Assembly: GCF_003977615.1 (NCBI RefSeq)
Contig: NZ_RYZR01000008.1
Location: forward strand, 1 to 64,000
DNA: 64,000 nucleotides
Direction of reading: 5' to 3'
Source: Dyella dinghuensis
GTDB taxonomy: Bacteria > Pseudomonadota > Gammaproteobacteria > Xanthomonadales > Rhodanobacteraceae
Shown: positions 29,591 to 39,156 of the stretch, in pieces
Layout of the letters: every line of letters starts with the position of its first letter
Position numbering within the stretch: the stretch's first letter is position 1
Position numbers and translations under genes: made by a program
Notes under the pieces: generated by a model
The model's input: only the letters and a program-made list of their open reading frames with translations
What the model was told of the DNA's origin: nothing
Databases searched by the model: none

Positions 29591-31096
29591 ATGCGTCGGT
29601 GGGAATTGACCATTGCGCTCGACTCCAGGCACGAACTGCCGATCTTTCTGCAGCTCGCCAATGCGATTGCGCATGACATTCGCAGCGGACGACTGAAAAC
29701 CGGCGAACCGTTGCCGGGCACGCGCGAACTTGCCGAACAGCTTTCCATCAATCGCAATACAGTGGTGGCCGGCTATGAAGAGCTTGCTGCCGAAGGCTTG
29801 GTAAGCACGCGCGTAGGTGGCGGTACGTTCGTCGCCGCGCCCATGCACACCGAAGCGCACACCGTTGCGCCCACCAGCGACACCCCAACCTACGCGCTGG
29901 CAACACCTGCATGCGCGTTGCCGCCCGTGGTGGCACCGGCACCCGGTACGCTGGTTATCGGAAACAGTTTGCCCGATACGCGCCTGTTTCCCGCCGCCGC
30001 GCTTACGCGCGCATTCCGGCGCGCCATTGCGCAGCGCGGTCATTCACTGCTCGGCTATGCCGATCCATGCGGTCATCGCCGCTTGCGCGAAGAACTCGCC
30101 AATATGCTCGGCAGCACACGCGGCTTGCCTGCAACACCAGACTGCTTGATGGTGACGCGAAGCCTGGAACAAGCGATCGATCTGGTTGCGCGCATGCTGC
30201 TGCGGCCGGGTGACGTGGTCGCGGTGGAAGCATTCGGTTATCCGCCAGCGTGGAACATGCTGAGCCTGACGGGTACCAAGCTGATGCCGGTACCACTCGA
30301 TGAAAACGGACTCGATGTGGAAGCGCTGAAAACGTTGCTGTGCAGGCAACGCATTCGCGCAGTGTTTCTCACACCTCACCATCAATTCCCGACGACCAGC
30401 GTGATGTCGCCATCGCGGCGCGCGCGTCTTGCACAGCTGGCGCTATCACATAACTTCGCGATCATCGAAGACGATTACGATCACGAGTTTCACTACAACG
30501 GCAAACCCGTTCTACCGATTGCGTCAGGCCCGGGACGCGCGAACGTGATTTACATCGGCTCACTTGCCAACTTGCTCGCACCCGGCATCAGCACCGGCTT
30601 CGTGCTGGCACCCCCCGCGGTATTCACGCAATTGGCCGCGCTGCGCGCCAACAGTGATGCACGCAGCGACGTCGCGATGGAAAGCGCCATTGCCGAATTG
30701 TTCGAAGACGGCGAATTGCTTCGCCATGTGCGTCGCATGCGCCGTGCCTATGGCGCGCGGCGCGATGCGCTTGTCGATGCGCTGAGGCAACAACTGGGCA
30801 GCGCTTTGCGCTTTCGCGTTCCCGAAGGCGGCATGGGTTTATGGGCACGCGTGGACGATTCGATCGATCTTCCCGCGTGGGTCCGTGAGGGCGCCAAGGA
30901 AGGTGTGCAATTCCTCAGCGGCGGACGCTACGACTTCCAGCAACGCGAACAGCCGTACATACGCCTTGGCTTCAGTTATCTCGACGAGAAAGAAATCGGC
31001 GAGGCCGTTCACCGCATGGCGCGTGCGTTGCCCAAGGCGAAAAAACGCACGCCACGCCCCTTCCGGGCAAGCCCCACCCTGCAAGGCCGCGCCTGA
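29591..31096 (+). CDS. MocR-type GntR family regulator with aminotransferase-like domain
   Basis: A 501-residue fusion of a GntR winged helix (about residues 15-80, LPGTRELAEQLSINRNTVVAGYEELAAEGLV) and a class-I aminotransferase domain (from about 115), as in MocR, PdxR and GabR. EDDYDHEFHYNG and IGSLANLLAPGISTGF are the PLP segment. The usual PLP Lys position in the second segment reads SLANLL, so a Schiff-base Lys is not evident; the protein may not bind PLP covalently. No pdx or gab genes adjoin. The predicted transcript could be leaderless. Target genes are unknown; the divergent HAF gene is one candidate. Confidence 0.9.
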   Translation: MRRWELTIALDSRHELPIFLQLANAIAHDIRSGRLKTGEPLPGTRELAEQLSINRNTVVAGYEELAAEGLVSTRVGGGTFVAAPMHTEAHTVAPTSDTPTYALATPACALPPVVAPAPGTLVIGNSLPDTRLFPAAALTRAFRRAIAQRGHSLLGYADPCGHRRLREELANMLGSTRGLPATPDCLMVTRSLEQAIDLVARMLLRPGDVVAVEAFGYPPAWNMLSLTGTKLMPVPLDENGLDVEALKTLLCRQRIRAVFLTPHHQFPTTSVMSPSRRARLAQLALSHNFAIIEDDYDHEFHYNGKPVLPIASGPGRANVIYIGSLANLLAPGISTGFVLAPPAVFTQLAALRANSDARSDVAMESAIAELFEDGELLRHVRRMRRAYGARRDALVDALRQQLGSALRFRVPEGGMGLWARVDDSIDLPAWVREGAKEGVQFLSGGRYDFQQREQPYIRLGFSYLDEKEIGEAVHRMARALPKAKKRTPRPFRASPTLQGRA

Positions 31097-31218
31097 CGCG
31101 CCAAAAGTGACGTCACAGGCAGCGCCCTGCTGACTTCCCTCACTGGCACTTTTTTCACGAACGTGCATGCTGGGCATTCCGCGCGACGGAGGGATCGCGC
31201 ACATCACGGAGCGGAAGC

Positions 31219-33348
31219 ATGAGCTTGAAGACATCGGCCCGTCTCGCCCTGGCGCTTGCCGTCATAATGGGCGGCATGACCCAGGCCCACGACGCAACAC
31301 CAGCCACCGGCAGCAGCGCCGCCAGCGACGATCCTTATCTCTGGCTGGAAGACATTCATGGCGACCGCTCGATGGATTGGGTCAAGGCCCAGAACGCCAT
31401 CACGCAAAAGCAGTTCGCCGATACACCCGAGTTCACGCATACCCGCGACCGCATTCTCGAAGTGCTCGATTCGGAAGCGAAGATTCCGTACGTCACCCGC
31501 ATGGGCGATCACCTGTACAACTTCTGGCAGGACAAGGTGCACCCGCGCGGCATCTGGCGCCGCACCACGCTCGATCAATACCGCAAGACCGATCCACAGT
31601 GGGAAGTGTTGCTGGATATCGATGCGTTGAACAAAGCCGAAGGCAAGAAATGGGTGTTCAAGGGCGGCGATTGCCTCAAGCCCGCTTACACCAAATGTCT
31701 TGTGAACCTGTCGGCCGGCGGTGGCGACGCGGTGGAAGTGCGCGAGTTCGACATTCCCAGCAAGTCTTTCGTCAAAGACGGCTTCTTTGTGCCGATCGCC
31801 AAGACACAAGTGTCGTGGATCGATGACAACCACGTTTACATCGGCACCGACTTCGGCCCGGGCTCGATGACGAAGTCCAGCTATCCGCGCATTGCGAAGG
31901 TGTGGAAGCGCGGCACGCCGCTGAGTTCAGCTACCACGGTCTACGAAGGCAAGGACGCGGATCTCGCCGTCTCTGCTTATCACGATCGCACGCCCGGCTT
32001 CGAGCGTGATTTCATTACCGTCGCGCACGACTTTTTCCACAGCGACATGTATCAGCTCAAGGATGGCAAGCTGATTCACGTGGATGTACCGGAAGATGTC
32101 GCCAACGCCGATCCGCATCGCGAATGGCTGCTTGTGCAGCTGCGCGATGCGTGGACGACCGGCAGCACCACGTATCCATCCGGCGCATTGATCGCAATCA
32201 AGTACGACGACTTCATGGCCGGCAAACGTCAGTTCACGACGCTGTTCACACCGGACCAGCACACGGCACTGTCCAGTTTTATGTGGACGCGTCATCACCT
32301 GATCCTCAATGTGATGGACGACGTGAAAAGCCGTCTCGACGTGCTGACACCCAAAGCCGATGGCACCTGGGCGAATGAAGCGATGCCCGGCGCACCGCAA
32401 TTCAGCACCGTGGATGTCGTCGATACCGATCCGGACAACACCGACGAATACTGGCTCACCGTCACGGGTTTCCTGACCCCGTCATCGCTCGAACGCGGCG
32501 TGCTGGGCAAGGAACAGGCGACGACGATCAAGCAGAGTCCGCCGTTCTTCGACGCGTCGAAGTATGTGGTGAGCCAGCATTTCGTTGCATCGCGCGACGG
32601 CACCCAGGTGCCCTACTTCGAGATCGATCCGAAGGGCATCAAGCTCGATGGCAAGAACCGCACGTTGCTTTACGGTTACGGCGGATTCGAAGTGGCCCTG
32701 CAGCCGTACTACAGCGGCAGCGTCGGCCGCTCCTGGCTTGATCGCGGTGGCGTGTATGTCGTCGCCAACATTCGTGGCGGCGGCGAGTACGGCCCGCGTT
32801 GGCATCAGGCGGCGCTTCAGGCAAATCGTCTTCGTGCTTATGAAGACTTCGCGGCCGTCGCGCAGGATCTGGTCAAGCGTGGTGTTACCTCACCGGCACA
32901 TCTGGGTGCGGAAGGCGGCAGCAACGGCGGCCTGTTGATGGGCAACATGCTCACGCTCTATCCGCAGCTGTTCGGTGCCATTGCGTGCGAAGTGCCGTTG
33001 CTCGACATGAAGCGCTACACGCACCTGTCGGCAGGCGCATCGTGGATTGCCGAATACGGCGACCCGGACGATCCGAAGCAATGGGCTTTCATCAAGACGT
33101 TCTCGCCCTATCAGAACGTGAAAGCGGGCGAGAGCTATCCGCCGGTGCTGTTCTTCACCACTACCAGCGACGATCGCGTCGGCCCCGTACAGGCCCGCAA
33201 GATGGCCGCGAAGATGGAAGCCATGGGCTACAAGAACGTGTGGTTCTACGAGAACACCGAAGGTGGCCACGGCGCAGGCGCCGACAACAAGCAGGCGGCG
33301 TACATGCATGCGCTGACCTACAGTTTCCTGTGGGACCGCCTGCAATAA
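31219..33348 (+). CDS. exported prolyl oligopeptidase family serine peptidase (S9)
   Basis: A 709-residue secreted or periplasmic peptidase that cuts short peptides, usually after Pro. A signal peptide ends near AHA (about residue 24). The N-terminal beta-propeller begins at DDPYLWLEDIHGDRSMDWV, the family start. The C-terminal alpha/beta hydrolase has the nucleophile in GGSNGGLLMG, Asp in TTSDDRVGP and His in EGGHGAG. Length is normal for S9A. The ATG at 31219 is 19 nt after a GGAG. It runs in the same direction as the P4H-like gene 83 nt downstream. Confidence 0.95.
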   Translation: MSLKTSARLALALAVIMGGMTQAHDATPATGSSAASDDPYLWLEDIHGDRSMDWVKAQNAITQKQFADTPEFTHTRDRILEVLDSEAKIPYVTRMGDHLYNFWQDKVHPRGIWRRTTLDQYRKTDPQWEVLLDIDALNKAEGKKWVFKGGDCLKPAYTKCLVNLSAGGGDAVEVREFDIPSKSFVKDGFFVPIAKTQVSWIDDNHVYIGTDFGPGSMTKSSYPRIAKVWKRGTPLSSATTVYEGKDADLAVSAYHDRTPGFERDFITVAHDFFHSDMYQLKDGKLIHVDVPEDVANADPHREWLLVQLRDAWTTGSTTYPSGALIAIKYDDFMAGKRQFTTLFTPDQHTALSSFMWTRHHLILNVMDDVKSRLDVLTPKADGTWANEAMPGAPQFSTVDVVDTDPDNTDEYWLTVTGFLTPSSLERGVLGKEQATTIKQSPPFFDASKYVVSQHFVASRDGTQVPYFEIDPKGIKLDGKNRTLLYGYGGFEVALQPYYSGSVGRSWLDRGGVYVVANIRGGGEYGPRWHQAALQANRLRAYEDFAAVAQDLVKRGVTSPAHLGAEGGSNGGLLMGNMLTLYPQLFGAIACEVPLLDMKRYTHLSAGASWIAEYGDPDDPKQWAFIKTFSPYQNVKAGESYPPVLFFTTTSDDRVGPVQARKMAAKMEAMGYKNVWFYENTEGGHGAGADNKQAAYMHALTYSFLWDRLQ

Positions 33349-33431
33349 AACCGTGATGGGCGTCCAGATGCCGCGCGCGTCTGGACGCCCAAACCGGGCG
33401 CGCAAGCATGCTGCTGTGGCATGCTTTGCCC

Positions 33432-34289
33432 ATGAAATCGCACCTCCCCATCCGTCCCGAACTGCGCGACTGGATTCTCACGACCACACGCGCCGGCCAC
33501 AGCGTCGACGAAGTCCTGCGCCTGATGCACGAGACCGGCTACGACCCGCGGCAAAGCCGCAGCATCGTCGCCACCGTGCTCAACATGCCCGTCTCGGCAC
33601 TCGATGCGCATACGCAAGCGCCGAAGGTGCAACAGGGGCGCCGCACCCGTCATCCCGAACCGCCGCGCATGACGATTGACGGACGCAGCTTCAACGTCTC
33701 CACCTGCATTGAAAGACCGATCGTTCGCGTGCTCGACGATTTTCTTTCCGCCGACGAATGCGACGTGCTGATCGAGCAGGCCAAGCCGCGCCTGCAACGC
33801 GCCAAAACGGTGGATAGCGGCGGCAAGCAACAGATCGACGCGCGACGCACGAGCGAAGGCATGTTCTTCGGCATCGGCGAATCGCCGCTGATCAAGCGCA
33901 TCGAAGCGCGCATCGCGACGATGCTGAGCATTCCCGTCGATCACGGTGAAGGTCTGCAGGTGCTGCATTACCTCCCCGGACAACAGTACGAACCGCATTA
34001 CGACTGGTTCGATCCCGAGCAACCCGGTTTTGCCGCGATCACCGCCAAAGGCGGCCAGCGCATCGCCAGCCTGGTCATGTATCTCAACACGCCCGATAGC
34101 GGTGGCGGCACAGCGTTTCCGGAAGTCGGTTTGACTGTGACGGCGCTGCGCGGATCAGCCGTCTATTTCGCGTACGACACGGGCGATACCTCATCGTTGC
34201 ATGCCGGTCTTCCGGTAACGAAAGGCGAGAAATGGATTGCGACCAAATGGCTGCGTGAGTGGCCGTTTCAAGTCTCACCCCAGGGCTAG
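33432..34289 (+). CDS. 2OG-Fe(II) oxygenase, prolyl-4-hydroxylase-like
   Basis: A 285-residue non-haem iron dioxygenase. The C-terminal half has the iron-ligand motif His-x-Asp in YEPHYDWFDPEQPG and the distal His with the 2-oxoglutarate-binding Lys in SLHAGLPVTKGEKWIATKW, as in prolyl-4-hydroxylase alpha-subunit domains. An N-terminal helical part of about 90 residues (RPELRDWILTTTRAGHSVDEVLRLMHETGYDP) is separate from it. No signal peptide. The first ATG (33408) is possible, but the one at 33432 adjoins the conserved part; neither has a good ribosome site. The substrate could be a protein Pro or a free metabolite. Confidence 0.9.
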   Translation: MKSHLPIRPELRDWILTTTRAGHSVDEVLRLMHETGYDPRQSRSIVATVLNMPVSALDAHTQAPKVQQGRRTRHPEPPRMTIDGRSFNVSTCIERPIVRVLDDFLSADECDVLIEQAKPRLQRAKTVDSGGKQQIDARRTSEGMFFGIGESPLIKRIEARIATMLSIPVDHGEGLQVLHYLPGQQYEPHYDWFDPEQPGFAAITAKGGQRIASLVMYLNTPDSGGGTAFPEVGLTVTALRGSAVYFAYDTGDTSSLHAGLPVTKGEKWIATKWLREWPFQVSPQG

Positions 34290-34299
34290 GTGTGCAGCG

Positions 34300-34803
34300 T
34301 TACGATTTGTTCGCCGCCCAACGCGCACCCAACGCCACCGTCACTCCGATCACCAGATGCACGACGATGCTGAGGATGATCCAACTCGCAATCACCGGTC
34401 CCCTCGGCGCTGCCGATAGCGGCACCACGACGTGATTCATCGTCACGTAGAGCACGAGTCCATACAAAAGACCCCATAGCCAGGGTTTTGCGTTCAACGC
34501 CTTGATCCGTCGGCTGGTCACGTAATACGTGCCGACCATCAGCGAGATCATGAAATATTGCAGAACCACGCCAAGCAGCACGGTGTTTTCGCCGCCCGCG
34601 AAGGCGCGCTTGCCGAGCAACCCGGATGCGATGTTCTGGATCAGCCGCGCAGGAGGCACGTCATAGGTCGCATGCCAGTACGTGCAGGCAAAAATCAGGT
34701 CGCCCGTTGCCAGCAAAAAGACGATGGCCGCGGCGGATATGACGTAGCGATTCATAGGCCCCGAACCATGTCGCGTCTGCAAATCGGTATGCGCTGTCGA
34801 CAT
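34300..34803 (-). CDS. integral membrane protein of unknown function
   Basis: A 167-residue protein with four predicted membrane helices (about residues 20-40, 75-98, 110-130 and 140-162) and no recognised catalytic motif. The first helix contains FLLATGDLIFACTYW. The start at 34803 is chosen because GGAAGG lies 6 nt upstream; the ATG at 34755 has no clear site. It is convergent with the P4H-like gene (10 nt gap) and divergent from the second MocR gene, whose control region it shares. Confidence 0.75.
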   Translation of the reverse strand: MSTAHTDLQTRHGSGPMNRYVISAAAIVFLLATGDLIFACTYWHATYDVPPARLIQNIASGLLGKRAFAGGENTVLLGVVLQYFMISLMVGTYYVTSRRIKALNAKPWLWGLLYGLVLYVTMNHVVVPLSAAPRGPVIASWIILSIVVHLVIGVTVALGARWAANKS

Positions 34804-34862
34804 CGGCAACCTTCCGAATGCGTGGAACCGGCCTGAGAGTGCCCGCATACCTTACAGAGAAG

Positions 34863-34899
34863 CCCGCGGAGTGGTCGTGAGATGGAACCACTCCGCGGG
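34863..34899. repeat. perfect 13-bp inverted repeat in divergent promoter region
   Basis: CCCGCGGAGTGGT (34863-34875) and ACCACTCCGCGGG (34887-34899) are exact reverse complements with an 11-nt loop. Neither side is followed by a T-run, so it is not a standard terminator. It lies 60 nt upstream of the membrane-protein start and may be an operator or an RNA structure. Confidence 0.7.
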
Positions 34900-35034
34900 T
34901 GGGGACACATGGGAGACGTCGCCGGGGTAACTGGGGGACCTCTGGGGAAGGTAGTCAGTTGTGTCTGGTGCCTGCGACGAGCCCAGACTAGGTATCCTGG
35001 CACATTCCCTCCATAGCCAATTTGCCGATATTTT

Positions 35035-35064
35035 CCAGTACCAATTGGAGCGTTGGCATACTGG
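35035..35064. promoter_or_regulatory. inverted repeat over start region of second MocR gene (candidate operator)
   Basis: CCAGTACCAA (35035-35044) and TTGGCATACTGG (35053-35064) form an imperfect palindrome, CCAGTA/TACTGG with CCAA/TTGG inside. It ends just before the GTG start at 35074, where a bound regulator would block transcription or translation. MocR proteins are often autoregulated; that is an inference here. Confidence 0.45.
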
Positions 35065-35073
35065 AGGGATCGG

Positions 35074-36507
35074 GTGTACCTGGAACTCGACGGCCAAGGG
35101 CCGCTTTATGACCAACTGACGCGCGCCCTGAAGCTCGCCATTCGGGACGGGCGCATCACGGTCGGCACGCAACTCCCGCCCACGCGCGAGCTGGCCGAGG
35201 AGCTGGAGCTTTCGCGCACCACCGTTCTGGCGGCCTACGAGCAGCTGCGCGCGGAAGGCTTTATCGATGGCCGGGTCGGCTCAGGCAGTTATGTGAGCGA
35301 CCTTCACGCCAGGCCGATCACCCATCCCAGCAACGTCCCCATTGCGGCGCCTTCACGCTACGCGCAGCGCGCCCGGGAAGTGCGCAACTGGGATATTGCG
35401 CGGCTTCACCGCGGCCTGCGTTACGACATGCAATACGGCAATCCGATCTTGAACCCGGCGCTCAACAACGCCTGGGGACGCGAATTGACCCGTGCAGCGG
35501 CCTATACGCGCCTGAATATCAGTGAGGTCGCAGGGCTTTTAGCCCTGCGTAAGCAAACCTGCGATTACCTGGCCCGCCGGCGCGGCATCCAGATTCAACC
35601 GGACGATATCGTGATCGTCAGCGGCACACAGCAGGCGATCGAGCTGACCGCCCGCGTGCTGGTGAACGAAGGCGATCGGGTGGTGTTGGAAGAACCGCAT
35701 TACTTCAGCGCACATCAGGCACTGGTTGCGCATGGTGCGGAACTGGTGCCGGTGCGTGTCGACGATGAAGGTCTCGTCTGCAGCGAACTTCCGGAAGAAT
35801 CGCCACGACTGATCGTCGTCACTCCCTCGCATCAATTTCCAACCGGCGCCGTGCTCTCCATGCAACGGCGGCAGCAATTGCTGCAATACGCCGAGCAGCA
35901 TCAGTGCTGGATTCTGGAAGACGATTACGACGGCGAGTTTCGCTACGACGCGCATCCGCTGGCCGCCTTGCGCGCGCTCGACGAACTGGATCGGGTGATT
36001 TACGTCGGCACGTTTTCCAAAGTGATGTTTGGCGGCTTGCGCCTGGGCTACATCGTGTTGCCCGCCACGCTTCGCGGCGACTTCATCAACGCAAAATACC
36101 TCAACGACATTGCCTGCCCAGTCATCGAACAAGCGGCACTGGCCCATTTCATGGAAGATGGCGGTTTCGAACGGCACTTGCGACTGGCGCGCAAGGAACT
36201 GAAAACGCGCCGCGAAGCGTTGATGGCCGGCCTGAAGGAATACGCGCGAGATCGCGTGACGATCTGCGATACACCATCGGGCATGCATCTCACCGTTTGG
36301 TTGCGTGGCTACGACGGTGCGCGCACTCAGGCGCTAGTCGAGTACGCGCATGATCGTGGTTTAGGCCTTCACCCGATGGCGCCGCTTTATCTGAATACCC
36401 CAGATAGACAAGGATTGCTTCTCGGTTATTGCGGCTTATCGGCGCCCGACCTGCGTGAAGCAGCGCAGCTGTTCGGAGAGTGCCTGGATCACTTCGAGCT
36501 GCACTGA
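35074..36507 (+). CDS. PdxR-like MocR/GntR family regulator
   Basis: A 477-residue regulator with a GntR winged helix (LPPTRELAEELELSRTTVLAAYEQLRAEGFIDGRVGSGSYV, about 35-75 in part) and a class-I aminotransferase domain. LEDDYDGEFRYD and YVGTFSKVMFGGLRLGY are the PLP motifs, with a Schiff-base Lys in TFSK, so PLP binding is plausible. The GTG at 35074 is chosen because GGAGGG lies 6 nt upstream; TTG at 35053 is an alternative. In PdxR the PLP pool controls pdx genes, but none adjoins here. The divergent membrane-protein gene is the nearest candidate target. Confidence 0.9.
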   Translation: MYLELDGQGPLYDQLTRALKLAIRDGRITVGTQLPPTRELAEELELSRTTVLAAYEQLRAEGFIDGRVGSGSYVSDLHARPITHPSNVPIAAPSRYAQRAREVRNWDIARLHRGLRYDMQYGNPILNPALNNAWGRELTRAAAYTRLNISEVAGLLALRKQTCDYLARRRGIQIQPDDIVIVSGTQQAIELTARVLVNEGDRVVLEEPHYFSAHQALVAHGAELVPVRVDDEGLVCSELPEESPRLIVVTPSHQFPTGAVLSMQRRQQLLQYAEQHQCWILEDDYDGEFRYDAHPLAALRALDELDRVIYVGTFSKVMFGGLRLGYIVLPATLRGDFINAKYLNDIACPVIEQAALAHFMEDGGFERHLRLARKELKTRREALMAGLKEYARDRVTICDTPSGMHLTVWLRGYDGARTQALVEYAHDRGLGLHPMAPLYLNTPDRQGLLLGYCGLSAPDLREAAQLFGECLDHFELH

Positions 36508-36813
36508 CGCTTTTTTTCGCAGTTGCACGTGATGCGAGTGCGTTTCCTCGCACTCGTATTTCCGTCGCGACATAAATAGCAACTTTAAAAAACGACACAA
36601 ACAATCATGCTCATATAGCCTGCGGCGAAGCTTTCATTCTTTGAGCAACGCCTTAAGCGTCAACGACGTGTACAACCTGCGCATGACTACGCCCGTTCTG
36701 TGTATGCGCGCTACTCGCGGAAACTCTAAACGCATCGCACGGTTACGTCTGGACATGGCTATCATGCCTGGTGGACGCCAAGGCTCCTCAATCAACAGGT
36801 ATCACTATTGACT
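36508..36813. other. intergenic region upstream of beta-hexosaminidase
   Basis: Nothing recognisable as a gene in these 306 bases. 36566-36620 is AT-rich for this genome and may hold promoter elements for the GH20 gene. No NagR- or LacI-type palindrome was recognised. Confidence 0.6.
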
Positions 36814-39156
36814 ATGAAAGTCTGCGCCGCTCTCTTCTGTGCACTGTTCTCTTGTTCGTGCCTGGTTTACGCCGGAGGCAACGAGCTGCCACTGATTCCC
36901 CTGCCCTCAAAGGTGGATCAGCACGAAGGGCAGCTGGTGGTGGGTCCAGGAACGACTATTCGCGTCGATTCCTCCGACACCGCGGCTCTTCGCGTGGCTC
37001 ATGCCTTTTCCGACATGCTCGCGCGAATCGGCGGCCCGACTTTGCTTATCGCCGCAGGGGCGACGAGGACGGAGCACGCCGCCAACGGAGTCAGAGAGAT
37101 TGTGATTCGGCTCGACCCGAATGCGTCGGTCACGCAGCGTGAAGGCTATGTGCTGGACGTGTCGCCCGGTGGGGCGCGCATCGTGGCACGCGATGAGAGC
37201 GGTCTTTACTACGGGGCCGTCACCCTGTGGCAGCTGCTGACGGCCAATCAGAACGGCAAGACGTTCACCGCACACGCCGTACACATCGAAGATTGGCCGC
37301 AATTCGCATGGCGGGGCTTGATGATCGATTCGGCGCGGCATATGCAAAGCGTTACCGAGATCGAAAGCATTCTCGATCAGATGGCCTTGCACAAGCTCAA
37401 CATGCTGCATTGGCATCTAACCGATGATCAAGGCTGGCGCATCGAGATAAAGCGTTATCCGGAGCTGACGCGCATCGGTGCGTGGCGCACGCCGCCCGAT
37501 GCCGGCAAGAATGGCGAATTGACTCGTTACGGCGGCTTCTATTCGCAAGATGAAATCAAGCAAGTGGTGGCCTATGCCGCCGCGCGGCACATCACCATCG
37601 TGCCGGAGCTGGACATGCCCGGCCACGCACAAGCCGCCGTCGCCTCTTATCCGCAATTCGGCGTGACGGGCGAACGCCCCGAAGTGTCGGCCGATTGGGG
37701 TATCAATCCCTATCTGTACAACGTCGACGACAACACGTTTCAATTCCTCCAGAACGTGCTCGATGAAGTAATGACATTGTTCCCTTCGCGCTACATCCAT
37801 CTGGGAGGCGACGAAGCCATCAAGGATCAGTGGAACGCATCGCCAGCGGTTCAAGCGAAGATGCGCGCAGTCGGCGTGAAGAATGCGGATCAGCTGCAAA
37901 GCTGGTTCATGGGCCGCCTTGGCCAATATCTGCACGATCACGGCCGGCACCTCATCGGATGGGACGAGATTCTCGATGGCGGTGCTCCCGGCGATGCGGT
38001 AGTGATGTCGTGGCGTGGCACAAATGGCATCGAAAAAGCCATCCATGCGGGACATGACGTGGTGGTCGCGCCCGACCCTTACCTCTATCTCGATTATGTG
38101 CAGAGCGATCGCGACGACGAGACGGCCGGTCGTCTGCCGATGCGTAGCCTGCAAGCCGTCTACGATTTCCAAGTCGCACCGAAAGGATTGTCGCCGCAGC
38201 AAGCGCAGCTGATTCTTGGCGCCCAGGCCAATGTGTGGACTGAACACATGCCGAGCGATGCGCATCTGCAACACGCGATCTTTCCGCGCCTGGATGCCGT
38301 TTCGGAAATCGTATGGACGCCGGTAGGCGAACAAAATTGGCCGAGCTTCCTTGCGCGCCTTCCCACGCAGCTAGATCGTTATCGCCGTGAGGATATTCAG
38401 TACGCCGATAGCGCGTTCGCCGTAAAGATCGACGTCAATCGCCAGCAAGCGCTCGCTAGCGGCAAAGCACGCGTGACGCTTTCCAATCAGATTCAGGGCG
38501 AAACGATTCGCTACACCGTGGATGGCACCGCACCCGACAGCAATGCTGCGATCTATAAAGCGCCGTTCGACGTCACGCTGCCAACCACCGTACGTGCCGT
38601 CACGATGACGAGTGCAGGTCAAGCACTTGCCGAGGCACGCGAGCGCGTGATTGACGATGAAAGTCTGCGCAGCGTGGCAGGAAATGAACTTTCCGCCTGT
38701 CCCACGCCGAACGTCGACGAGATGCGTGCCCAACCTACGCCCGACGCAACATCGTTTACGCCGGTCTATACCATCAACAACTTCGATAACTGTCGACTTT
38801 CTCGCGCCCTTCCACTCGACGGTGTAAAAAGCATTGCGGTTGATCTGGCACGCCTTCCTCGCAATGTCGCGCTTGCGCAGGATGCTCACTTGATCGTGCA
38901 GCATAAAGCGGCAACGCCGCATGGCGAGATGGAATTGCGTGTCGATCATTGCAGCGGCCCGGCGTTGACTGTGGTTCCGTTACCGGATCCGGCCACTTCA
39001 CCCGGCACGTTTACGCTCCAAACCAAGCTGCCGCTCACGCGTGGCATGCACACCGTATGCATTCTCACTACTACGGCGCCGCACGATCCTTACTACGGTG
39101 TAGGTCGCCTGCAGTTACACACCGCCGACACCGCTCCAGCAAATCAACATCCATGA
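36814..39156 (+). CDS. exported beta-N-acetylhexosaminidase (GH20)
   Basis: A 780-residue secreted or periplasmic enzyme removing terminal N-acetylglucosamine or N-acetylgalactosamine from chitin, murein or glycan fragments. A signal peptide covers about residues 1-22 (CSCLVYA|GG), with Cys residues near its end. An N-terminal GH20b domain (about 25-145) precedes the barrel, which contains WRGLMIDSARH, LHWHLTDDQGWRIEIK, ELDMPGHAQA and the catalytic pair HLGGDEAIKDQW (Asp-Glu). A C-terminal beta-rich region with an Ig-like insert follows (about 540-780). The start at 36814 is the first ATG; a TTG lies 6 nt before. Its stop overlaps the small ORF that follows. Confidence 0.95.
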   Translation: MKVCAALFCALFSCSCLVYAGGNELPLIPLPSKVDQHEGQLVVGPGTTIRVDSSDTAALRVAHAFSDMLARIGGPTLLIAAGATRTEHAANGVREIVIRLDPNASVTQREGYVLDVSPGGARIVARDESGLYYGAVTLWQLLTANQNGKTFTAHAVHIEDWPQFAWRGLMIDSARHMQSVTEIESILDQMALHKLNMLHWHLTDDQGWRIEIKRYPELTRIGAWRTPPDAGKNGELTRYGGFYSQDEIKQVVAYAAARHITIVPELDMPGHAQAAVASYPQFGVTGERPEVSADWGINPYLYNVDDNTFQFLQNVLDEVMTLFPSRYIHLGGDEAIKDQWNASPAVQAKMRAVGVKNADQLQSWFMGRLGQYLHDHGRHLIGWDEILDGGAPGDAVVMSWRGTNGIEKAIHAGHDVVVAPDPYLYLDYVQSDRDDETAGRLPMRSLQAVYDFQVAPKGLSPQQAQLILGAQANVWTEHMPSDAHLQHAIFPRLDAVSEIVWTPVGEQNWPSFLARLPTQLDRYRREDIQYADSAFAVKIDVNRQQALASGKARVTLSNQIQGETIRYTVDGTAPDSNAAIYKAPFDVTLPTTVRAVTMTSAGQALAEARERVIDDESLRSVAGNELSACPTPNVDEMRAQPTPDATSFTPVYTINNFDNCRLSRALPLDGVKSIAVDLARLPRNVALAQDAHLIVQHKAATPHGEMELRVDHCSGPALTVVPLPDPATSPGTFTLQTKLPLTRGMHTVCILTTTAPHDPYYGVGRLQLHTADTAPANQHP

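Noticed and set aside
34863-34899. Terminator
   Set aside because: No T-run on either side.
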